A stretch of 39,689 bases of DNA from Gemmatimonadaceae bacterium (GTDB lineage: Bacteria > Gemmatimonadota > Gemmatimonadetes > Gemmatimonadales > Gemmatimonadaceae), in assembly GCA_014379205.1 (NCBI GenBank), contig JACMME010000162.1:1-39689 (forward strand), given 5' to 3'. A program made the translations under genes and the position numbers. The notes beneath the pieces were generated by a model. The model ran no database searches. It worked only from the letters and a program-made list of their open reading frames with translations, and was not told the origin of the DNA. Of the stretch, positions 26,605 to 38,148 are shown one piece after another; within the stretch, counting starts at the first letter, position 1, and each line of letters starts with the position of its first letter.

Positions 26605-26867
26605 CCGAACGGGAGCTACAGATCGTCAACCGAAACGGACTCCACGCGCGTCCAGCGGCGGAGATCGTCAAAGTCGCAGCTAAATACCAGAGCGACATCA
26701 CCATGATCCGCGACGATCTCGAGGTGAACGGCAAGAGCATAATGGGCGTCATGATGCTCGCCGCCGAGTACGGATCCACCCTGCTCGTTCGAGCGGCTGG
26801 GCCCGACGCCGAAGCTGCGGTCGCCGCCATTGCGGATCTCGTGGCCCGCAAGTTCGGGGAAGCATAG
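26598..26867 (+). CDS. ptsH: phosphocarrier protein HPr
   Basis: The 89-residue protein carries VNRNGLHARPAAEIVK, with His16 the site phosphorylated by enzyme I. NGKSIMGVMMLAA has Ser47 as the HprK target. Both sites are intact, so HPr can join sugar transport and the regulatory serine circuit. I place the start at the ATG of 26598; longer upstream frames run through EIID in another frame. Its stop shares a base with the ptsI GTG. Confidence 0.95.
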   Translation: MVTERELQIVNRNGLHARPAAEIVKVAAKYQSDITMIRDDLEVNGKSIMGVMMLAAEYGSTLLVRAAGPDAEAAVAAIADLVARKFGEA

Positions 26868-28639
26868 TGGAGCGCACGCTTCAGGGCATATCGGCATCCC
26901 CCGGCATCGTTGTGGGACCCGTGCATTTCCTGCGGTGGGAGGTTCCTGACATCCCCCAGCATATTCTCGCAGATGATGCTGTGGAAGATGAGATACTGCG
27001 CTTTCATGATGCCCGGGAACGAGCGCGCGAGAGGCTGCATCACGTTCGTGACCGTGCCGCGAAGCGCGCGGGACCGGAGGAAGCCCAAATCTTCGAGATG
27101 CAGGAGTTGTTGCTCGACGATCCCGAGATGTTGAAGCACGTCGAATCGCTCATCCGTCACAGCCTTGGCGCCGAGCAGGCCTTCCACCAGCACATGTCGG
27201 ATTGGCGCCAGGCGTTTTCGCGTCACGCGAGCGCGGAGTTGCGTGAGCGTGTCGGCGACATCCTGGATGTTGAGATCCGCGTGCTTTCGCTCCTGCTTGG
27301 TCTCCCCGATCATGATCCGGTAGATGTCCCAAAGGGCGCCAACGCCGTCCTCGTCACTCACGATTTGACTCCCAGCCTCACTGTTCAGCTGGACAGAGAA
27401 GCAATCGCCGGAATCGCCACTGACGCGGGCACGCGCACCTCCCACATAGCGATTCTCACGCGTTCGCTCGGCATTCCCGCGGTGGTCGGTCTGCGCGATG
27501 CAACCGCCAGGCTTCGCGGCGATGAGCTGGTGATCCTCGATGGCACGGCCGGAACTCTCAACGTCAATCCGACCGCCGAAGAGATTCAGCGTTATCGAGA
27601 GCGAGCGGCGGACGAAGCCATTCGCGAAAGCGAGCTTTCGTCGCTTGTAGATGTGGAAGCAGTGACGCTGGACGGCGTGCGGCTTACTCTCCGGGTGAAC
27701 CTCGACCTCCCCGAGGAGGCGGAGCTCGCTTCGCGCAGCGGAGCAGATGGAGTTGGGTTGATGCGTACCGAGTTTCTGGTACTCAGCCGAACGACCATGC
27801 CGGATGAGGACGAACAGTACGACGCCTACAGCCGCGTCGTTCGGTGCTTCCCAGGTCAGGCCGTAATCATCCGAACCTTCGACCTGGGAGGCGACAAGCT
27901 GCCGGTCGGTGGATACCCTCACGAAGCGAATCCCTTTCTGGGCTGGCGCGCAATCAGGATGTGCCTCGATCAGCCCGATATGTTCAAGACACAGCTTCGC
28001 GCCATGTTGCGAGCCGCAGAGCACGGCGATCTGCGGATCCTCCTGCCGCTGGTCGTTTCCATCGACGAGGTTCTGGCAACCCGAACGCTTCTACGGGAAG
28101 CCGCTTCCGAGCTTGCCTCAAATGGGGTGCCCCACAAGACCTCTGTTCCATTGGGGGTCATGGTCGAGACACCCGCTGCGGCACTCACGGCGGACGCCAT
28201 GGTGGACGAGGTGGACTTCTTCAGCATAGGCAGCAATGATCTCGTTCAATACACACTGGCCGTTGACCGGGGGAACGCAAATCTCGCCGAACGCTTTACG
28301 CCGTTACACCCGGGCGTGCTTCGACTGATCAAGCGCACGGCGGATATAGGACGGGCGCGCCAACTCGAAGTCTGCGTTTGCGGCGAAATGGCATCGGATC
28401 CCCTCACGGCGTATGCACTTATCGGACTCGGAATAACGCATCTAAGCGTGGCGCATCGCGCTGTGCCGCTCATCAAGAGACTGGTTCGCAACATGAGCGT
28501 GAAAGATGCAGAAGAGTCCATGGGCAAGGCTCTGAAGTCAGGCAGCGCGTTCGCTGTGGGTGCCGTCCTGCAGGCCAGCCTGGATAGAATAGCGGTAGCC
28601 GGCGAAGTCGCGCTTGCCCACCCTGCAGAGCTCGGCTAA
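26867..28639 (+). CDS. ptsI: PTS enzyme I (PEP-protein phosphotransferase)
   Basis: The 590-residue protein takes phosphate from PEP and passes it to HPr. The N-terminal half has an [19 protein letters not shown] helical HPr-binding region and the swivelling domain [20 protein letters not shown] with active His193. The C-terminal PEP-binding barrel has [38 protein letters not shown] and VCGEMASDP (catalytic Cys). Length is normal. The start is GTG overlapping the HPr stop by 1 bp. It ends the hpf-to-ptsI run; metK follows after 64 bp. Confidence 0.96.
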   Translation: MERTLQGISASPGIVVGPVHFLRWEVPDIPQHILADDAVEDEILRFHDARERARERLHHVRDRAAKRAGPEEAQIFEMQELLLDDPEMLKHVESLIRHSLGAEQAFHQHMSDWRQAFSRHASAELRERVGDILDVEIRVLSLLLGLPDHDPVDVPKGANAVLVTHDLTPSLTVQLDREAIAGIATDAGTRTSHIAILTRSLGIPAVVGLRDATARLRGDELVILDGTAGTLNVNPTAEEIQRYRERAADEAIRESELSSLVDVEAVTLDGVRLTLRVNLDLPEEAELASRSGADGVGLMRTEFLVLSRTTMPDEDEQYDAYSRVVRCFPGQAVIIRTFDLGGDKLPVGGYPHEANPFLGWRAIRMCLDQPDMFKTQLRAMLRAAEHGDLRILLPLVVSIDEVLATRTLLREAASELASNGVPHKTSVPLGVMVETPAAALTADAMVDEVDFFSIGSNDLVQYTLAVDRGNANLAERFTPLHPGVLRLIKRTADIGRARQLEVCVCGEMASDPLTAYALIGLGITHLSVAHRAVPLIKRLVRNMSVKDAEESMGKALKSGSAFAVGAVLQASLDRIAVAGEVALAHPAELG

Positions 28640-28703
28640 GTTCAAAGGCTCACAATCTTTACACCATTTTAGTCGCTGTAGTCCAGCGACCCAGGACTGC
28701 TGC

Positions 28704-31263
<2,560 letters not shown>

Positions 31264-31298
31264 ATGGCGCGGCGTAATGGCCGCTGCAGGAGAGTCGT

Positions 31299-31850
31299 AT
31301 GATCGAAGTCACTGTGGCCAAGCTCGGAAGGGATAGCTCCACGAACGCATTCGTAGTTATTCTGCAGGAGAAGGAGGGGGAGCGTCTGCTTCCCATATGG
31401 ATCGGTCAGACCGAGGCGGAATCGATTTTGATGGAAATGAAGGGAGTGCACCCGCCTCGCCCTCTCACGCACGATTTGTGTAAGAGATTGATAACGGGAC
31501 TGGGAGGCTCGCTTCGGCGCGTCCAGATTACGAAAGTCAAGGAGAATACATATTTCGCCGAGCTGCATATCAGCATGCGCGAGGATGTCATTCAAGTCGA
31601 TGCGAGGCCCTCGGACAGCATAGCCATAGCGCTTCGACTTTCCGCTCCGATCTTTGCTCAGGAGTCCCTGCTTACCGCCATCGCGGTCGAAGAATCAAGC
31701 GAGGGCGAGGGCGGAGCGGAGGAGCCCGATTTCGGAACGCCTGGTCCGGATTTGAGTGAACGTCCTGAAAGCACGGAAATGACGGGGGAGGAGTTGCAGG
31801 ATCATCTCCGGCGCCTCCGGCCAGAAGATTTCGGTAAATTCAGCCCGTAG
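31299..31850 (+). CDS. bifunctional nuclease (BFN/DUF151) domain protein
   Basis: The 183-residue protein has the BFN/DUF151 domain in its first about 130 residues: MIEVTVAKLGRDSSTNAFVV, RLLPIWIGQTEAESIL, RPLTHDLCKRLI and VDARPSDSIAIALRLSAPIF. Proteins of this family have been reported with nuclease activity in some organisms; the cellular role is not settled. The last about 50 residues are acidic and low complexity, ending DHLRRLRPEDFGKFSP. A GCAGGAG site precedes the ATG. A short GCGGC/GCCGC hairpin lies in the 35-bp gap after ahcY. Confidence 0.85.
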   Translation: MIEVTVAKLGRDSSTNAFVVILQEKEGERLLPIWIGQTEAESILMEMKGVHPPRPLTHDLCKRLITGLGGSLRRVQITKVKENTYFAELHISMREDVIQVDARPSDSIAIALRLSAPIFAQESLLTAIAVEESSEGEGGAEEPDFGTPGPDLSERPESTEMTGEELQDHLRRLRPEDFGKFSP

Positions 31851-31920
31851 GCAGTTTTTGTTCGTGGTGCCTTGCAAGTTCCTGCGCAAAGAGAGCGGCG
31901 CCGCCGGCCTGCAGGCGCGA

Positions 31921-31987
31921 CGAGTGAGCATACCCGCAGGTATGTGACAGGGAAGCAACGCCGTCGACGGGGCTGCAGCTTCGCTCG
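31921..31987 (+). other. foldable leader element directly before an unassigned gene
   Basis: An 8-bp closing stem can form between 31921-31928 and 31980-31987, with two or three G-U pairs. It encloses a 6-bp hairpin CATACC-CGCA-GGTATG (31929-31944) and two palindromes, CCGTCGACGG (31961-31970) and GCTGCAGC (31972-31979). The stem ends one base before the ATG of the next gene, which has no Shine-Dalgarno site. This could be a structured 5' leader or a DNA palindrome cluster. I cannot match it to a known riboswitch class. Confidence 0.35.
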
Positions 31988-31988
31988 A

Positions 31989-33215
31989 ATGCCATCAAAC
32001 TTACGGAACACCACACTGGTTCGTTCGCGACTGTCGGCCGCCTGGAGCGGCCGCTTTTGCGTTGCGGTGTGGCTCTCGCTATTCGCCCACTCTCGCGCGC
32101 ACGGACAAAAAGATTCCACGGGAGAGGCGCGCTCCGTGGAAGGACGGGTAACGCGGCCCCGAGGCGGAGACGCAGTCGGAGTGGCAGGACTCTGGATCGT
32201 GCTGCATCGCGTCGGTTCCGACCGAGCTGCGCCGCTCGACTCCGTTCGCTCGGCGTCCGACGGCGCCTTCCGGATACGTTACCGCGCGACTGGGAGTGAG
32301 GACGCGATCTACTTTGTGGCGGCGCAGTATGGCGGGATTGCGTATTTCTCGCAGCCGCTTCGAGCCGCGCTCGTCTCGGGCGAGGATGCGGAGATTACGG
32401 TGTTCGACACAACTTCAGGTCCGGTACCGCTTCACGTGCGCGGGCGCCATATCGTTGTGAGCGCTTCAGCGGTGAACGGCGCACGCGAAGTTGTCGAGGT
32501 GTATGAAATTTCGAATGACTCGTCCGTGACCCTGATCAGTCCCGATGATGCCCGACCCACTTGGACCGCGATGGTGCCAAGGGAGGCCGGCAGCTTTCGC
32601 GCCGGACAAAGTGACATATCCGCGGAGGCTATGCGACTGCGAGATGGACGCGTGAACGTTATCGCACCGGTCGCGCCCGGTCTCAAGCAGATCTCCTTTT
32701 CCTACCAACTTCCCGCTTCAAGCTTTCCATTGAGCATTCCGTTGCAGCGGGCCGCGCAAGTACTCGAAGTACTGCTGGAAGACAGCACAGGAACGGCCGA
32801 TGGGGCGAAGCTGTCGGCAACAGCGAACGTGAGTGTCGAAGGACGTGCTTTCCGACGTTTTGTAGCGAGTGATGTTCCAGCCAATGCGGTAATTCGAATA
32901 GCTGTGGCTTCGGCGCCGGGCCCGCGCACGGCGCTTTACGTTGCGGGCCTCGCGCTCGCGATCGGAGCGGCCATGCTTCTCTCCCTTGCGAGAGTGTTCG
33001 CACGGGAGCCGGCTACGGTAGCGCCGATGGGACTGGAGCGCGCTCCGCCGCCTGACGATCCGGAACGAATCGCGCGAGTAATCGCATCGCTCGACGAAGA
33101 GTTCGAGCGGGGTGGAGATCGGAGCCAGCAGGCGCGCGAAGCATATTCGAGTGAGCGCAGTGCGCTCAAGGAGCGGTTGCAAGCCGCGCTTGCTGAGCGC
33201 GGCAAGCAAGCGTAG
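31989..33215 (+). CDS. exported single-pass membrane protein, unknown function
   Basis: Starting at the ATG of 31989, the 408-residue product has a signal peptide (FCVAVWLSLFAHSRAHG, cleavage near GQ). A beta-rich extracytoplasmic region starts with a carboxypeptidase-regulatory-like module (VEGRVTRPRGGDAVGVAGLWIVL, DGAFRIRY). A transmembrane helix (TALYVAGLALAIGAAMLLSLA) lies near residues 318-338, followed by a charged cytoplasmic tail with heptad-like Glu/Arg/Leu. The domain plan suggests a cell-envelope sensor or assembly factor; I do not recognise a family. It ends 18 bp before the B12 riboswitch, but nothing shows it is B12-related. An earlier in-frame ATG at 31872 is less likely because it would bury the signal peptide. 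Confidence 0.62.
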   Translation: MPSNLRNTTLVRSRLSAAWSGRFCVAVWLSLFAHSRAHGQKDSTGEARSVEGRVTRPRGGDAVGVAGLWIVLHRVGSDRAAPLDSVRSASDGAFRIRYRATGSEDAIYFVAAQYGGIAYFSQPLRAALVSGEDAEITVFDTTSGPVPLHVRGRHIVVSASAVNGAREVVEVYEISNDSSVTLISPDDARPTWTAMVPREAGSFRAGQSDISAEAMRLRDGRVNVIAPVAPGLKQISFSYQLPASSFPLSIPLQRAAQVLEVLLEDSTGTADGAKLSATANVSVEGRAFRRFVASDVPANAVIRIAVASAPGPRTALYVAGLALAIGAAMLLSLARVFAREPATVAPMGLERAPPPDDPERIARVIASLDEEFERGGDRSQQAREAYSSERSALKERLQAALAERGKQA

Positions 33216-33233
33216 ATTTCCCGCACAATTCAC

Positions 33234-33380
33234 GTGCGGACGGGAGTCACGGAAGCCGGTGCGAATCCGGCGCGGTCCCGCCACTGTAACGGGGTAGCAC
33301 GCGCGTTCCGAAAGCCACTGACCTGACGGTTGGGAAGGCGGAGCGCACTACCCGAAGCCAGGAGACGCCTCGCGTCCGCG
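33234..33380 (+). ncRNA. cobalamin (B12) riboswitch
   Basis: The sequence shows the cobalamin riboswitch core in order: CGGGAG, GCCGGTGCGAATCCGGC, GGTCCCGCCACTGTAAC, AAAGCCACTGACC, TGGGAAGGC and GAAGCCAGGAGAC. An outer P1 helix can form between GCGGAC (33236-33241) and GTCCGC (33374-33379). It senses B12 and normally lowers expression of B12 uptake genes. The genes that follow (btuF-btuC-btuD-btuB) fit. A small hairpin at 33392-33411 has no T-run, so translational rather than terminator control is more likely. The class (AdoCbl or other) was not resolved. Confidence 0.95.
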
Positions 33381-33464
33381 CCACGACAAACAGTCCCTCG
33401 GTGGAAGGGCTGGTGGCCGCGCTAGCTCACCTCTCGAGTCTCGCTGCGGGCATCGCCGTTCCGG

Positions 33465-34367
33465 TTGGATGCCAATTTGTTCGTCCTTCGTCGAGTTTCC
33501 GCCATTCTTTTGGGAGCCGTTCTCCTCGCGTGCCGGGCGAGCGACAAGGCTTCTCAAGAGACGCGCGAGCTGGATGATTTCGGCGTGCCCATTCCAGCGG
33601 CGGCTCAGACCTTCCGCCGAATTGTCTCTCTGAACCCCACGACTACCGAGATCCTGTTCGCCCTTGGCGCAGGCGACCGGCTGGTGGGACGAAGCGAGTG
33701 GGATCAGTGGCCGAGCGAGGCGCAGAGCGTGACGTCGGTTGGACCGGGACTGCGCCCCAACGTGGAAGCTGTCCTCGCTCGCGAGCCGGACCTGGTTGTA
33801 CTGTACGCGAGCGCTGACAATCGCGCTGCCGCAGCTCGAATCCGAGCCGCTGGCGTGGCGACGATCGCTCTTAAAGTGGATCGCATAAGTGATTTTCGCA
33901 GCGCCGTGCAGTTGCTTGGCAATGTTACCGGTCTTGGTACCGGGGCCTCCACCCTCGTCGACTCAGTCGATGTTGTTCTGCAGCGGGTTCGCGCGGCTAC
34001 TGCAGGAGACGGCCGTCCAACGGTATTCTGGCACGTCTGGGACGCGCCCATAATTACGATTGGGCAGGGAAGCTTCCTTGACGAGCTGGTCGAGATTGCA
34101 GGTGCCAAGAATGTCTACTCCGATCTCAGCGTTCCATCGCCGCAAGTTGCTCTCGAGGATATCGCACGCCGAAATCCGGAGTTCATTCTCGCGGGTCCTG
34201 TCGGCGCGCAGCTTCTCCTTTCCGACCCGAGATGGCGAGCCGTTCCCGCGGTGCGTCAGCGTCGCATCCTGGTTGTGGACACCGCTCTAGTTGGCCGTCC
34301 GTCCGTCAATCTGGGCGATGCCGCCGTTTCGCTCGCGCGACTGCTGCACCCGCGCCTGGCCTTCTAG
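33465..34367 (+). CDS. btuF: B12 ABC transporter substrate-binding lipoprotein
   Basis: The 300-residue protein has a lipobox (LLGAVLLAC, Cys23) for membrane anchoring. The periplasmic-binding fold of the BtuF/FhuD type follows: RRIVSLNPTTTEILFALGAGDRLVGRS, EPDLVVLYASADN, GSFLDELVEIAGAKNVYSDL and RNPEFILAGPVG. It captures cobalamin in the periplasm and delivers it to BtuCD. The start is TTG at 33465; no ATG precedes the lipobox and no strong ribosome site is seen, consistent with riboswitch control of translation. The stop abuts the btuC start. Confidence 0.88.
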   Translation: MDANLFVLRRVSAILLGAVLLACRASDKASQETRELDDFGVPIPAAAQTFRRIVSLNPTTTEILFALGAGDRLVGRSEWDQWPSEAQSVTSVGPGLRPNVEAVLAREPDLVVLYASADNRAAAARIRAAGVATIALKVDRISDFRSAVQLLGNVTGLGTGASTLVDSVDVVLQRVRAATAGDGRPTVFWHVWDAPIITIGQGSFLDELVEIAGAKNVYSDLSVPSPQVALEDIARRNPEFILAGPVGAQLLLSDPRWRAVPAVRQRRILVVDTALVGRPSVNLGDAAVSLARLLHPRLAF

Positions 34368-35345
34368 ATGCGCCCAGCACTGTTTTGGAGCGCCGCCTCG
34401 CTTGCGATCGTCTTAATGCTTCTCCTGGCCGTCGCTTTCGGCACAGTGCCGCTGACGATTTCAGAGGTGGGCCACGCGTTGGCAGGCACTGGCGAACCAA
34501 CCAACATCGCGATTGTGCGGACGCTGCGATTACCGCGCGCGGTCCTTGCCCTCCTCGTAGGTGCCGCATTGGGAATGGCCGGCGCAGCACTACAGGGCTC
34601 TCTTCGCAACGCCTTGGCCGAACCGTACCTGCTGGGCGTCTCTGGCGGCGCGGCCGTCGGCGCGGTTGCCGCGGTTGCCGTCGGTTTGACGGGTGCGGCC
34701 TTTGTGCCCGTAGCCGCATTCGCTGGTGCCGCCGTAGCTGTGGCGCTGGCGCTCGTCGTTTCGCGCGCGGCGACCGGCAGCGCCGAGCCACGCGCGCTGC
34801 TCATGGCTGGAGTCATCGTTGGTGCGTTCGCCAATGCGGCAATCATGGTGGCGCTGGCGGGCGCGCGTCCGAACACGGTTCGCGGCGCCCTGTGGTGGAT
34901 GATGGGATCGGTGGCGGATGCAAGCTGGACACACGTGGCCTGGCTTGCTGTGTACACGGCCGCCGGAGGTGGTGCACTCATCTGGTTCGCCCGGGACATC
35001 GATGTTCTAGCGCTTGGAGAGGAACCCGCTGCTTCACTTGGACTCGACGTTGACCGCGCGGCTCGCCGAATCTACCTGTTGAGCTCGCTTCTGGCCGCCG
35101 CTACGGTGGCGGCGGCCGGTCTTGTAGGCTTCGTGGGACTGGTGGTTCCGCACCTGGTGCGCGCGGCTGGAATCCATCGTCACCGCGCGCTCCTCGCGGG
35201 ATCGGCTCTCAGTGGCGCCGCGCTTGTGATTGGTGCCGATCTGGCGGCGCGTGTGCTTCGGCCGCCTACTGAGCTCCCGCTCGGAGCGATAACCGCGCTC
35301 ATAGGCGTGCCATTCTTTCTGGTGCAGCTGACCCGCAGGTCATGA
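34368..35345 (+). CDS. btuC: B12 ABC transporter permease (BtuC/FecCD family)
   Basis: The 325-residue protein has about ten membrane helices and family blocks RTLRLPRAVLALLVGAALG, GAALQGSLRNALAEPYLLGVSGGA, WWMMGSVADASW, GFVGLVVPHLVR and ELPLGAITALIGVPFFL. It forms the channel for cobalamin entry into the cytoplasm. The family also carries siderophores, but the riboswitch and adjacent receptor point to B12. It starts immediately after the btuF stop and overlaps btuD by 4 bp. Confidence 0.92.
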   Translation: MRPALFWSAASLAIVLMLLLAVAFGTVPLTISEVGHALAGTGEPTNIAIVRTLRLPRAVLALLVGAALGMAGAALQGSLRNALAEPYLLGVSGGAAVGAVAAVAVGLTGAAFVPVAAFAGAAVAVALALVVSRAATGSAEPRALLMAGVIVGAFANAAIMVALAGARPNTVRGALWWMMGSVADASWTHVAWLAVYTAAGGGALIWFARDIDVLALGEEPAASLGLDVDRAARRIYLLSSLLAAATVAAAGLVGFVGLVVPHLVRAAGIHRHRALLAGSALSGAALVIGADLAARVLRPPTELPLGAITALIGVPFFLVQLTRRS

Positions 35346-36145
35346 TTGATTTCCGCAATGTCTCGGTGCGGTACAGGCGTGCTCCTCAGTTGGCGCTGAG
35401 CCAGGTGAGCTTCAGCGCCACAACCGGCGCTGTGACTGCCATTGTTGGCCCCAATGGCAGCGGTAAGAGCACGCTGGTTCGTGCCCTCCTGAGGCGGATA
35501 CCACTGGAGACCGGCTCCATCCTCATGGGCGGAATACCGATCGATCGCGTCAGTCGGCGGGCGCTTGCCCGTCAGCTTGCAATCGTGACGCAGCGGGAGG
35601 AGTCGCACTATGCTCAGCCGGTGCGCGATGCCGTTGCACTCGGTCGGTACCCGCATCAAGGCCATTGGCGAGCTGCGCTTGCCGAGGACGACGCGGCCGT
35701 CCAGCAAGGCATCGAGCTTGCCGGTATTGGCGACCTGGCGGATCGCAGCACCGCTGAGCTGTCTGGTGGCGAATGGCAGCGTGTCCGCCTGGCGCGGGCG
35801 CTTGCGCAGGGTGGAAGTGCCCTCGTCCTCGACGAGCCGACGACATTTCTCGATGTATCGCACGAAATGGCGGCATTCGAGCTCCTCGCAACGCTGGCTC
35901 GCGGCGGAACCGCGGTTCTCGTCGTCAGTCATCAGCTCAACCTCGTCGCGCGCTTTGCCGACGCGATCATTGTCCTGAATCGGGGAGAGGTGGTTGCCAG
36001 CGGATCTCCGGATGACGTGATGCAAGCGTCCGTGCTCGAGAGCGTGTACGAATGGCCGCTGGTGATAGTGCGTGATCCCGCCGTTGGGGCACCAGCGCTC
36101 ATACCCCTTCGATCGCGTAGCTGGCGCGGGGATGTGCGTGGATGA
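35342..36145 (+). CDS. btuD: B12 ABC transporter ATPase
   Basis: The 267-residue ATPase has Walker A GPNGSGKS (36-43), a Q-loop VTQREESH, the ABC signature ELSGGEWQRVRLARAL and Walker B ALVLDEPTTFLD, then the switch His in VVSHQLNLVARFAD. It powers BtuC. Overlaps with btuC and btuB by 4 bp show one translation-coupled operon. The C terminus (about residues 240-267) is longer than the core domain. Confidence 0.93.
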   Translation: MIDFRNVSVRYRRAPQLALSQVSFSATTGAVTAIVGPNGSGKSTLVRALLRRIPLETGSILMGGIPIDRVSRRALARQLAIVTQREESHYAQPVRDAVALGRYPHQGHWRAALAEDDAAVQQGIELAGIGDLADRSTAELSGGEWQRVRLARALAQGGSALVLDEPTTFLDVSHEMAAFELLATLARGGTAVLVVSHQLNLVARFADAIIVLNRGEVVASGSPDDVMQASVLESVYEWPLVIVRDPAVGAPALIPLRSRSWRGDVRG

Positions 36146-38148
36146 TAGGTACTCTTGCGCTCGTCGCACTCCAGCTCCAGGCATCGCTAGGGGTGCGCGG
36201 CACGGTCAGGGATGCGGTCACGGGGCATCCCGTGCGAGCCGCGGAGGTCGAAATCGCGCGAACGACCGTGAACACGGGCGACAACGGCCGCTTCGCGCTC
36301 GCTGGGCGCGCGGGCGATACGGTGCGCATCAGGCGAATTGGCTACCGTTCCGCCGCAATCGTGCTCGGTCGCGATGACAGCTTGATGGTTGATCTTCAAC
36401 CAGTGGCGCTCCAGGTAGCTCAAGTCGATGTTCGGGCGCCGGCGTCCGCCTCACGCCATTCCGCGGTCATAGACGTCAGAGCGATCGAAACCGAGGGTGT
36501 GGCGACTGCGAGGGATCTCGCAACGAGGCTTCCGTTCGTGAGCGCACGCTCATCGCGGAGCGGGGTGGCGCTTTCGATGCGGGGCTCGCGCCCAGAACAG
36601 GTTCTGGTGCTTCTCGACGGTCTGCCACTCAACGATCCGGCAACAGGCTCCGCGGACGTGAGCGAGCTGCCGATCGCGGCGCTCGGTGAGATATCGGTAC
36701 TCCCCGGTGCAGATGCCGCGACGATGGGGTCCGGAGCGAGTGGGGGAGTGCTGGCTTTGAGTAGCGGATCAGGATCGACACTGACGGTATCCGCCAGCTC
36801 GTACAGCCGTGCTGGCCTCAGTGCAGCGCACACATTGAAGGCGGTTGGTGCCGAAGTTCGAGTCGGGGGAGAGTGGGGCTACGCGCGCAACGATTTCCCA
36901 TTTCAGAATACCGAGCGAACAGCTGCTGGTATTCCCCGAAGTGAAGCCAACGAAGTCCGCGTCAATAATGATGAACGGCGGTTTGCGCTGTTTGGCTCCG
37001 CGATCATACCCTCGGCGCAGATGACTTTTCTTGCATCGCGCACGGAACGTGGTCTGGTGGGCCCCATGAATGTGCGGGTTTACGACAATGCCCGCGGTAC
37101 GACTGATCGCGCGCTTGTTCGCGTCGCCGCGGATCTCGGTAGCTGGAAAGTCGCTGGAGGCACGCGACTGCTGCGATACCATTACCGTGACGGTCTGGCC
37201 TTCGTCTCACGGACTTCCTCAATGTCTCTGGACGCGGACGCCGAGCGCACCGTAGGTTCTGTTTCATTCCGGCTTGGAGGCGGCGCGGACCGGGTGTACG
37301 GCAGCAATCTTGAGGATGCTACCAGGCCCCGGATCTTCACTGCGGCTCACTATGGGTGGATGCGCGGTCGATGGCGCGCAACAGCTGCCACCCGGTTTGA
37401 TGGTGTCGCGGATGCTGGTGCGCGGCTATCGCCCGCCGTGAGCGTCGAGCGTCAAGGCACCGTCACATTTTTCGCACGCGCCGGGCAGGGATTTCGCGCT
37501 CCGGCATTCTACGACCTTCATATCGTTTCTCCACAGCGCATCGTTCATCCGCCGCGCGTCGGACCAGAGCGCGTCATTCTCGATGCGGAGGCAGGAGCTC
37601 GGGTTCACCGAAAAGCGGCCACGTTCAGCGCCGCACTGTTCGACCGAGAAACACGCGACGCGATTGTCTGGTTTCCAGGAACGTTTTCGTGGGGCCCGCG
37701 AAATGTTGGCCGTGAGAGGGTGTACGGCGCCGAGGCCAGATTCGCTGTCACTCTCGATCCCTTCGATCTGGATGTCTGGGCAAGCTCGCGCAGCACTGCC
37801 CTTCGCCTCGACATCGATGCCGTAAGCATTCCCACCCCGTACGTACCGCGCGTGGATGGCGGTGCCACCGGTCGCTTTCGCTCCGGACCCATCTCGGTTG
37901 TTGCGTCCCTTTCCGCTTTGGGGCGTCGCCCCGTCGCGGCCGTTCCTGATCCTTCACTCGCGCAGCAGTTGCCCGCCGTCATGCTTCTGGAGATGCATGC
38001 CAGCTGGAGCGCGGCCGTTCGTGCCACGCAGGCCGTAATCGGCTTGGGCGCACGAAACCTGAGCGGCACGCGCTGGCAGCAGGTCGCCGGATATCCGTCC
38101 GAGGGCCGCGTTTGGACTGCGAGTCTCACCCTTCGACCCCTACAGTGA
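36142..38148 (+). CDS. btuB: TonB-dependent outer-membrane receptor, B12 type
   Basis: The 668-residue protein has a short signal segment (MIGTLALVALQLQASLG), then a carboxypeptidase-regulatory-like module (GVRGTVRDAVTGHPVRAAEV), a TonB-box-like VAQVDVRAP, a plug domain (ALSMRGSRPEQVLVLLDGLPLNDP, DAATMGSGASGG) and a beta barrel. QGFRAPAFYDLHIVSPQ is the conserved barrel motif. It takes B12 across the outer membrane using TonB energy. The ligand call rests on the riboswitch and the btuFCD neighbours. It overlaps btuD by 4 bp and its stop overlaps the lipoprotein GTG. Confidence 0.9.
   Translation: MIGTLALVALQLQASLGVRGTVRDAVTGHPVRAAEVEIARTTVNTGDNGRFALAGRAGDTVRIRRIGYRSAAIVLGRDDSLMVDLQPVALQVAQVDVRAPASASRHSAVIDVRAIETEGVATARDLATRLPFVSARSSRSGVALSMRGSRPEQVLVLLDGLPLNDPATGSADVSELPIAALGEISVLPGADAATMGSGASGGVLALSSGSGSTLTVSASSYSRAGLSAAHTLKAVGAEVRVGGEWGYARNDFPFQNTERTAAGIPRSEANEVRVNNDERRFALFGSAIIPSAQMTFLASRTERGLVGPMNVRVYDNARGTTDRALVRVAADLGSWKVAGGTRLLRYHYRDGLAFVSRTSSMSLDADAERTVGSVSFRLGGGADRVYGSNLEDATRPRIFTAAHYGWMRGRWRATAATRFDGVADAGARLSPAVSVERQGTVTFFARAGQGFRAPAFYDLHIVSPQRIVHPPRVGPERVILDAEAGARVHRKAATFSAALFDRETRDAIVWFPGTFSWGPRNVGRERVYGAEARFAVTLDPFDLDVWASSRSTALRLDIDAVSIPTPYVPRVDGGATGRFRSGPISVVASLSALGRRPVAAVPDPSLAQQLPAVMLLEMHASWSAAVRATQAVIGLGARNLSGTRWQQVAGYPSEGRVWTASLTLRPLQ

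Noticed and set aside
28640-28703. SAM riboswitch before metK
   Set aside because: The 64-bp gap is too short and lacks the SAM-I core motifs.
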